Shown: positions 56,818 to 64,000 of the stretch, one piece after another
Layout of the letters: the number at the start of each line of letters is the position of its first letter
Numbering within the stretch: position 1 is the stretch's first letter
Origin: Fennellomyces sp. T-0311
Lineage: Eukaryota; Mucoromycota; Mucoromycetes; Mucorales; Lichtheimiaceae
Reading direction: 5' to 3'
Assembly: GCA_025266875.1 (NCBI GenBank)
Contig: JALLLT010000022.1
Span: 496,001 to 560,000, forward strand
DNA length: 64,000 nucleotides
Made by a program: the position numbers and the translations under genes
The notes under the pieces: generated by a model
The model's database searches: none
The model's input: only the letters and a program-made list of their open reading frames with translations
What the model was told of the DNA's origin: nothing

Positions 56818-57479
56818 AGTACCGATAAACCAAAAGAAAAAAGCAAAAGACTATTATCATATAGAAGGGGACCACATCGGCTCTTTTATTACGTACCTCT
56901 CCATCCGTTAATCAATGCCCTCGCTTTACTTTTTCTTCCAAACAGTAGATCATATTTCGTTCCATTGCACACGTATAGCTTCTTCTTTCTGTTGTAGTGC
57001 TTCTACGTACCTTTTCTAATACATTGACAGTTTATATCATCCTTTACTTTAACGAAAACGAACCTCGGTGCCTTGTACACACTAGCTTGGTACTTTAGTA
57101 ACTCTTGATCCAGTTAACGTCTGTGTAATTGTGTGGTTGGTGTGCAACGAAGGCTGTCTACAAACAATGTATGCATGCAACATGCGAAACAGCCTTGCAT
57201 TGCCCGTGGCGTCTGTCGCTATCGTCCATTTCATATGGCGTGATATCTAGCAACCGGTATTGCTTGCACCAGGGTGGTAGTGGAATCACTGGACTTCAAG
57301 TATGTGATTAGCACACAATGTTCCCATCACTTTACCGATGGCACTTTGTGATACAAATGTTATGCATGTATTTTTAGTAGGGTAGCCTAGTAACCGTTCT
57401 ATGAGTTCGGAGGCAATCCTTATGTTTGGTCATCAAACCTAAAAAATGTAAGCTGAGCGGAATAGACCGTTTTTGCAAC
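56818..57479. other. Intergenic, promoter of the rRNA methyltransferase gene
   Basis: No gene seen. Frames up to 60 codons only. Confidence 0.45.
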
Positions 57480-58971
57480 ATGTTCCATTTGCGGATTGTG
57501 CGAGCGGCTCGCTCGAGATCGGCCATCAGCCGACCGACATTACAGCGACGATGGAATTCGGACAATGTACCATACTCTGCCATTCATAAGCCAGTTCTGC
57601 TTGAGCAAGTATTGGAGTACATGGCGCCACAGCCTGGCAAAACATACTGCGATCTGACTTTTGGCGACGGAGGATACACAAAAGCTCTTCTCGGTAGAAA
57701 TTGATCAAGCAATTGAGAGGCACAAATTGACAATGATGTATTATTTAGACAGTTGCGATTGTAAGGTGTACGCAGTAGATCAAGATCCTACCGCATATGA
57801 GAAGGCACTGCAACTGGCTAATGTCGACGCGTACAGGTGAGGTAAATACGGAAGCATTGGTGCACAAGCGTGCTTACAGAGCTAACAGTCAATGGAGCTA
57901 GAGGTCGACTTTTTCCACTGCTTGGTCGCTTCGGACAAATTGCTCAGTTGATGGGTACAAAAGAGCCATGTTTTGATGGCATGGTGATGGATATCGGCGT
58001 GTCCAGTGGGCAGGTAAGAGTCGACTCACGTATTTCGCGCAAGTTAATTAATTACTAGATGCACTATGTAGCTGGAAACTCCATCGAGAGGGTTCTCATA
58101 CAAGCTGGATGGGCCATTGGATATGAGAATGTATTCGCGTGGTCAAGGAACCGAAGCACAGCAGCAGTTTGAAGAGGAAAGCACTTTACTTTCCAAGTCA
58201 ATTACAGCCTATGAAGTCGTCAATTACTTTTCGCGCGAACAGATCGCTGACATCATTTATCAGGTAACTGTTGGAGCTTTACTGTAGCTTTATCCTAATT
58301 GGTTTATAGAATGGTGGCGATCGCTTGTCTCGTAAGATCGCATCCGCTATTGTAGCCGCACGACAAAAGACACCCATCCAAGGTACAGCAGAACTTGCCG
58401 CAGTTATTCAGAAAGCATGTCCACAGCCACGCTGGCAGCGAGGTGATGATGATATGGTCCGCAACTCTGCAGCACGGACGTTCCAAGCAATCCGTATCTA
58501 CGTGAATGACGAGGTACGAGATATATCACGGAAATGTTTTTCACTTTACTCATAGCATCTACTTAGTTGGGAGAGTTAAAGGCAGGGTTACGAGCAAGTG
58601 AATACTTGCTGAATCCCAAGGGCCGTCTTGTGGTTGTGACATTCCATTCGCTGGAAGATAAAATTGTAAAGACCTTCATGCATCATTGTGCAGGTCGACG
58701 ATCAGCTCAGGATGCTGCGGTCAATCAATTTAGTATAAAGCGTGCCGTCAACAGACAGCGACGAAAATACGGCGAGGCTGCAATGGAAATAGAGGAAGAC
58801 CATCACCCTGCACAAATGTTGGGAGAACCCTCGTTTAAATTATGTGCAAAGGGTGTCGTTCAAGCTTCCAAAGAGGAGATGCAAGACAATGCAAGAAGTC
58901 GCTCTGCGAAGTTACGCGCAGCTGAGCGAACAGCGGCAGAGCCTTTAGAACCCTTTGGTCCGTTGCAATAA
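57480..58971 (+). CDS. Mitochondrial 16S/12S rRNA (cytosine-N4) methyltransferase, RsmH/METTL15 type
   Basis: SAM-dependent methyltransferase of the MraW/RsmH family; in mitochondria the METTL15 orthologue forms m4C in the small-subunit rRNA. Exons 57480-57693, 57749-57836, 57902-58013, 58072-58263, 58310-58513, 58567-58971; 1215 nt, 404 aa. The N-terminus [18 protein letters not shown] is Arg-rich without acids, a mitochondrial presequence, so this Met is preferred over the in-frame ATG at 57426. Family motifs: [27 protein letters not shown] (SAM site), [59 protein letters not shown]. The last 60 residues are helical and charged. The third acceptor was chosen to avoid a TAG stop created by an earlier AG. 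Confidence 0.92.
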
Positions 58972-59728
58972 ACATTTAACACGCGTATTGTTGAAAATAG
59001 GAAGCATTTCTATTGGTATTACCCCAAAAGTAGCATATTTTTGATACAAAGAGCAGATTATGTAGTAACAAACATATCTGCTGTCACTAATTTTGAAAAT
59101 TGAGCCACAGCCGAGCGTCGAGCTTTACTGCACATCTGGCTATGCAACAATTACACATAAACAACCTCGGTGTAGCCAACTCGGAGGATTTGTTGACTGG
59201 TAAGATGTTGGCACTGTAGTGCGATTGGGTTAGTTGTTTCTTGACCCTGCTACTATTACATAATTCTTACATTACATAGGAACTGCTTATTCATACACAG
59301 TATTACACAAGCCGTCCAAATATTAATGCCGTAATCATTTCCATTGGATATTATAAATTTAAGTCGTTAGCGATATTAGCTGAAGTTGTAGACAATGCTC
59401 GGTAAAAATAGAGAGCGGACGTGAGTGTGAGACGATTAAACAAAGCCATCATGCGTATACATATCTCTAATTGCACCACGCAGTACTTGTTTTACAGCCA
59501 CCAACCCATTGTAGGCTGTGGTGGCAGAGAACATAAGTCTCTTGGTATTCATCAGCTCTTTACCGCTACTATGTAAGACGCTTTTACAACTGTGGATGTT
59601 GTGCATGTTCATGCAAATACTCCTTAATGTTTGTCTTCTCTTACTTTTACACATGACGTAATATTCGTCTTCCCTACTCGGAAAAATACCAGCTTTCCGT
59701 TTCCACAGCTTCTTTTCCAGACTCGAGA
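58972..59728. other. Intergenic, no gene seen
   Basis: Contains only shadow frames; the 107-codon minus frame 59436-59759 overlaps the start of the next gene and has no domain. Confidence 0.45.
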
Positions 59729-61403
59729 ATGTCCACCTCAAAAGCAAAGCCCATTTCACAAAATGAATCCCCCAATAAAGTAGATGCTACTGCGAAAGAA
59801 AAAAGCAGTGAGGAATGACAGCTGCTTGAATTACTGTCATAATGACTTGCAATCCTTATAGAATCTCGAGAGAGAAAAAAGACCTCAACTCGAAACAATA
59901 CTCCCAAGGAAGCGAAGACAGAGCCCCGTGAAAAGCAATACACAAAGCGCAGCAGTAAGTGATGATCCGAGTCCTTATGTCGGACTATGATTGACTTACA
60001 CCAACGCAGATCGCCAGCCCGCCAAAGTCAAGGATGAAGCAGCCGTCCCGGCTACTTCCAGCGAGGCTACCACCGAAGACACTGACGTATATGCTATTCG
60101 TCATCCACGGATGATCTTCCAGACGACTCCTCGATATTACGTGAACAAGTCTGGAACCGTATACTGGCTGGTTGGAGCAAAAAAGAAGCTACGCCAGAAA
60201 AAGCCGACGAAAGCCCATCATCCCGCCTACCAATTCAGCACTGGGGAAGGAAGGAAGACTGTTACTATCAGATTGGACGAAATCATGGTAGAAACATTCA
60301 TGAAACCGAAGGCCAAGACACCATATGTAATCCACAAAGACGGAGATCTTACCAACTGCGCCCTAAGCAACCTGACACTGGGTGACATGAATACATTACG
60401 AGCATACGAGATTGAAAGATTGAAGAAGATGGAACCGGATGCACAATACATCCCCGTCAGCAATATACACGACAAGTTTACCTTCAGCAATTACCTCGTC
60501 TCGGATACCGGAAACGTCTACAACCTTCATAGGCAAAATCACATTAAGCCGTTTACAAGACCGGACGGCCGTCTGGAGGTCAAACTCGTGACCGATCAAA
60601 CAAAAAATGGCATACCATTTGTCAAGACGGCGTACCTGTACTCTGTTGTTTATCAGTCATATAACGCTCGCCGGGTAGATCCAAAAATGATATTCCATAT
60701 CAACGGAAACATTCAAAACGATTCTCTGGAAAACCTTAAGCTCCTTACACCAGCAGAAGCCGCCCCCCTCCGCTACGACTCAAAAAATAAGGCCGCTCGA
60801 AAGGAAACGGCGAAACAAGGGTACCCTAAGAGAAAGAGTCATCCGCCGTTACCTCCGGTGACTGCAGATACAAAATGGAAGACTATCGGTAAACTTCCAT
60901 GGAAAGAAGAGGAGTTTAGTGGCTACGAAGTATCGAACATGGGTCATGTTCGTAAAAAGGGTAGCACATCTACGCTTACATGCTTCAGTCCTTCGCGATA
61001 TACTGCTGTGGCTAAATTGAAGTCTGACACACAAGATGGATCAAGCAATCCTGGGCGCGTATGCCATTTACAAGTTGCGCGTTTAGTTGCCAACGCCTTT
61101 GTGAAAGGGTATAGCTTACAGCGGTGCATGGTGGCACATCTTAACAACAAGTATTACGACAATCGAGCCGAGAATTTGAAATGGGTTGACCTAGGTTACA
61201 GCAAGAAGAACAAGAGAAGTCGCTTGGTCGTTGCGTATCGCCGGGATGATCCAACAAAAACTAAAAAGGAGTACCCCTCTATGAGAAAGGCAGAACAAGG
61301 ATTTGGTGTCCACTTACGCCGTAGATACACGAAAGGTGAATCTTTCGAAATGCAAGTCAAATGGGGTACCCAACAAGTTGTTGCCGTTATTCAAATATTT
61401 TAA
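59729..61403 (+). CDS. Protein with three tandem NUMOD4-HNH-like modules
   Basis: Exons 59729-59807, 59862-59954, 60010-61403; 1566 nt, 521 aa. A basic, disordered first 80 residues (SRERKKTSTRNNTPKEAK) precede three modules, each a NUMOD4-type DNA-recognition motif followed by an HNH_3-like half: (1) RYYVNKSGTVYWL ... VIHKDGDLTNCALSNLTL; (2) NYLVSDTGNVYNL ... IFHINGNIQNDSLENLKLL; (3) SGYEVSNMGHVRKK ... VAHLNNKYYDNRAENLKWVD. The HLNG/DNRxENLxWV pattern is that of HNH homing endonucleases of phages, giant viruses and organelles. The His that normally sits in the V-H-R-L-V-A strand appears to be Asp, Tyr and Ala in modules 1-3, so nuclease activity may be lost. Two GT-AG introns with good donors and acceptors show the gene is adapted to nuclear expression. 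Function is unknown; DNA binding is likely. Confidence 0.8.
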
Positions 61404-63035
61404 AGATACTTTCTATGAAATATATATATGTGTTTTGATCAAATCGCAGTTATCCAAAGTCTTAAAAATCCGTAGCATTCTGCCTACATGCCCCTGTTGG
61501 CTGCTAAAACTATGATATGGAGTACCTACCACTTTCCCAGTTCTCTATATCATAAGGACCTACTCAGTCTTGTTTATAGAACATGTGTCCATAAATGGCT
61601 CATCGCTGTTATCTAATATATCTTGAGGTAACTGTGCGCTAATTACGGAATCCAAGCAGGTATTCTTCACAAACAATTCTTTCCATTTCTGATATACATT
61701 ATACATTCAATATTTATCTAGTACCATCACTCCACTTTTTGGTTAGCATCACAGATCTTGTTGTCGTGCCATATTGCTACATCTAGTTAATTTTCTCTAT
61801 TCACATTTGACCAGCGCGCCTCTGTTATACGCGGACTACCACGCAGATAGATTTGACAACAGCGAAAAATTTTTTAGTGCGGCGATAGCTGGGATTTTTT
61901 CATAATCTTCAGCGAATCCAGGTATATCTTAACCTATGTCTTAGAAAAAGATAATAAGCTGTTATGTAATGGCTCAATTGGAAACGCTAGCAACTACTTT
62001 CAATACCTCTCCGCCAGAAAACGTACTAGCTAACTGGGCGAAACATATTAAAAACGGTAAACAATTTACCCGCTCCGCATCAATTGTGCGGGATATCAAA
62101 CCAACCAGATATAAATCATGGATTTTTTTTCGCGTATGCATCCTTCCATTCTATCCATCCATCCATCCATCCATCCATCCGTTGGAACGTTAAACAGTAA
62201 GTAATCTGCATCCACCCGGGATGTATATGTGTTTTGGAATAAGGATGATCACTATAAAATGGGAATCTCTCTGAAGAAGAATGAAAGAGAACACTATAGT
62301 TCATGCGATACTGATATTCCACAAGCACATATTTTTCTGGTTGGGTTTTTGAGCCTCTCGGACAAGTAAACTCACCTATTACAGTTTTTTATACACAGTG
62401 TTTATCGATCTTCCAACCAGGATGACAGGCTTTTTATGGTACGTTTGTGTTTCTGCTTTTGGCTTCGGGCAGGATGGGTACTTTTATGATGAAAATCGTT
62501 TCATGCACCACGCATAAGGAGTATCTTGATGATAAAACAAACCTTCAGTCTTCAAACTGAAAATTACCCGTCCTGCCAGAAGTTTGATTGTTTTGATCAA
62601 TTCGAATTGGCTTATATTGACATGCCTCTTACAGTTTCTAGGTAAATATTTCCGGCTCGTTAGCTAGCATTCTTTTGTCTTGCATACCAGCATGAGTAAT
62701 AAAACATTTCCTATCAAAAACATGTCGTTGCCTTTATTTAAGTGATAGAGAGGGTAAACAGGTGACATTCTTATTCACTCAGAAACGTCAAATAAGGTTA
62801 AAGTACCAAAGCTAAATGTGTTGCCATGGACACCGTTATGCATGGCAAAATATCGAAAGAGCATAATTGATAAGACCTCCGCCTTTGAATTGACACCTTT
62901 TCAAATCTTGGATTCGACTTCTTCATTTCACTAGGGGGTTTCAAAATTGAGCTGATTTTTGCGAGCTAGCTAGATTTTTGCGAGTTGAGAAAGATTTTGC
63001 GAGCTAGGTGTCAACCTTAACCTCATTCTTTACAA
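61404..63035. other. Intergenic, no gene seen
   Basis: AT-rich flank with a microsatellite at 62153-62180. The + frame 61969-62193 is short and runs into that repeat. No conserved signal. Confidence 0.45.
62153..62180. repeat. (ATCC)7 microsatellite
   Basis: Seven perfect ATCC units, preceded by a partial TCCTTCCATTCT stretch of the same type. Confidence 0.9.
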
Positions 63036-63239
63036 ATGACTAAAAGAATCGCTAAATCTGCCGCCCGCTCGAAAGCTACAACACGTAATGTTAATGTGCG
63101 TGCATCCAGCGTAATGGCCAGTGCATCATCTGCCGAGATTCATGGCGATCGTGCAAATTGCCAAGGCAATGCTAAAGCGAACAAAGGTATCGTTTCCGAA
63201 TGCTCTATTGTTAGGAAGACCTTTGGCAAGATAAGATAA
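63036..63239 (+). CDS. Short basic frame, probable first exon of the Myb/SANT-like gene
   Basis: 67 codons from ATG, Ser/Ala/Arg/Lys-rich (TKRIAKSAARSKATTRNVNV), no domain. It is in the same reading frame as the acidic protein that starts at about 63249, with TAA (63237) and TGA (63246) between them. A GTATCG donor at 63187 would remove the stops, but I found no acceptor in the right phase, so the link is unproven. Confidence 0.4.
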   Translation: MTKRIAKSAARSKATTRNVNVRASSVMASASSAEIHGDRANCQGNAKANKGIVSECSIVRKTFGKIR

Positions 63240-63248
63240 GTATTCTGA

Positions 63249-64000
63249 TCGAGTGGCTTAAAAGACGCGGTGAAGCGCGTGAGGTTGATGGTTACGGTAC
63301 CTTCGGAAGAAAGAACGACGGAAGATGCCGATGAAGTTGAGGAGGAAGAGGAAGAGGAGGAAGTCAACGAAGAGGAGGACGAAGAAGGAGAAGAAGTGGA
63401 GGACGAAGAAGGAGAAGAAGTGGAGGACGAAGAAGGAGAAGAAGAGGAGGACGAAGACGAGGAAGAGGTGATCAAGGGTAGACGGAGTGGGGAAAAGCAG
63501 TATTCCCGGACCACTATCCAACACTATGAAGTGATGGTGGAGTTCCTTGAAGTAGAAAAGAACTTCAAGATTCTGTCCGGAAATGCGGCCGTGGGCAAGC
63601 CAAAAGGAGGCCAGAAGATAACGAAGGAAACTGCCTACGCTGACCTTGCAAAGTGCATCAATGAAAAGGTCAACGAACCGAACAATCACCCTTTGTGGGA
63701 TCAAAAAAGTGCCAGCAGCCGCATCAGAAACTACATCAAAAAGTTCAGAGATGAATACCGCGCTTCCAACAGCACTGGTTACGGTTTAGAAGCTCGCCAT
63801 ATCAAGGCTGGCTTAACCAAGATAGAAGAGCGGAAAAACTTCGAGTGCCCATTCTATGACCGCATGGAGGTCCTATTTGGAAGCAAACACAACGTCAACC
63901 CGATTGTAGTCAGAGAATTTGGTGTTGCTTCGTCTGCCCCTGCTCCTTCTACTAGTAGCTCATCATTGCCTTTCGGTGCACCTGCCACTATATGTTTGTC
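63249..64000 (+). CDS. Myb/SANT-like DNA-binding protein, 3' end cut by the window
   Basis: Open from 63249 to the last base (250 codons, no stop). After about 15 residues comes a very acidic tract of about 60 residues with three near-exact copies of DEEGEEVE. Then a Myb/SANT-like region follows: GEKQYSRTTIQHYEVMVEFL (helix with the position of a conserved Trp taken by Val), KGGQKITKETAYADLAKCIN, SASSRIRNYIKKFRDEYRAS, NSTGYGLEARHIKAGLTKIE, CPFYDRMEVLFGSKHNVNPI. The order resembles LIMYB/trihelix-like Myb domains (Myb_DNA-bind_3 group), which in Mucorales occur in many transposon-associated copies. A Ser/Ala/Pro-rich linker begins at the window end. No ATG near the 5' end of the frame before 63288, so the upstream start depends on splicing. 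Confidence 0.65.

Noticed and set aside
62860..62930. tRNA-like stretch with a GGATTCGA-like B box
   Set aside because: No acceptor-stem complementarity and the T-loop lacks the usual C at the end; cannot fold as a tRNA.
63140..63514. Minus-strand Ser-rich 124-codon frame
   Set aside because: Antisense of the acidic GAA/GAG tract, which automatically gives poly-Ser on the other strand.

Overview
The window looks like nuclear DNA of an early-diverging filamentous fungus, most likely Mucoromycota (Mucorales). The genes carry many short GT-AG introns (about 45-75 nt) with CTAAC-like branch points. The proteins are eukaryotic housekeeping types, and gene-dense blocks alternate with AT-rich, transposon-littered stretches. 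All exon structures below were worked out by hand from splice signals and reading-frame continuity. For the main genes the summed exon lengths are exact multiples of three.

Layout. 0.1-4 kb: a decayed mobile-element zone with two related zinc-knuckle genes, a third tail fragment and a Ty3-type retropepsin remnant. 4.1-12.2 kb: a tight + strand block of three housekeeping genes: CPSF73/Ysh1 pre-mRNA 3'-end endonuclease, M3 oligopeptidase (saccharolysin/thimet type, 21 exons including three microexons) and class II fructose-bisphosphate aldolase. 13-14 kb: a seven-helix membrane protein with a Q/P-rich tail (-). 16 kb: a 172-bp MITE. 16.5-20.3 kb: a Baeyer-Villiger-type flavin monooxygenase and a VC0807-like membrane protein (+). 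21.9-26.7 kb: a two-finger GATA factor with an AreA-type N-terminus (-), the GID/CTLH ubiquitin-ligase subunit Fyv10/MAEA (-), head-to-head with it mitochondrial Zim17/Hep1 (+), then an unknown conserved-looking protein (-).

27-33 kb is a gene graveyard: several coding-like stretches on both strands, interrupted by stops and frameshifts, that I could not assign. 33.3-41.1 kb: a small zinc-ribbon protein (-), a low-complexity hypothetical protein (+) and a plasma-membrane/vacuolar type Ca2+-ATPase (+). 41.7-43.7 kb: a pseudogene of a WRN/RNase D-type 3'-5' exonuclease. 44.9-50.3 kb: ATP synthase alpha (+), an NRC-2/Fpk1-type AGC kinase (-) and a small basic protein with an RVSF motif (+). 50.3-54.8 kb: gene-poor. 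54.9-59.0 kb: a PSP1-domain protein and a mitochondrial RsmH/METTL15-type rRNA methyltransferase (+).

59.7-61.4 kb holds the most unusual intact gene: a spliced gene for a protein made of three consecutive NUMOD4-HNH-like modules, a homing-endonuclease architecture usual in phages and giant viruses. The window ends inside a Myb/SANT-like protein with a long acidic tract (63.2-64.0 kb).

The genes do not form a pathway. They are scattered core functions (RNA processing, proteolysis, glycolysis, respiration, Ca2+ export, lipid-flippase signalling, ubiquitin ligation). Some intergenic distances are very short (118 bp oligopeptidase to aldolase, 119 bp MAEA to Zim17, 47 bp Zim17 to its convergent neighbour), so regulatory DNA may be shared.
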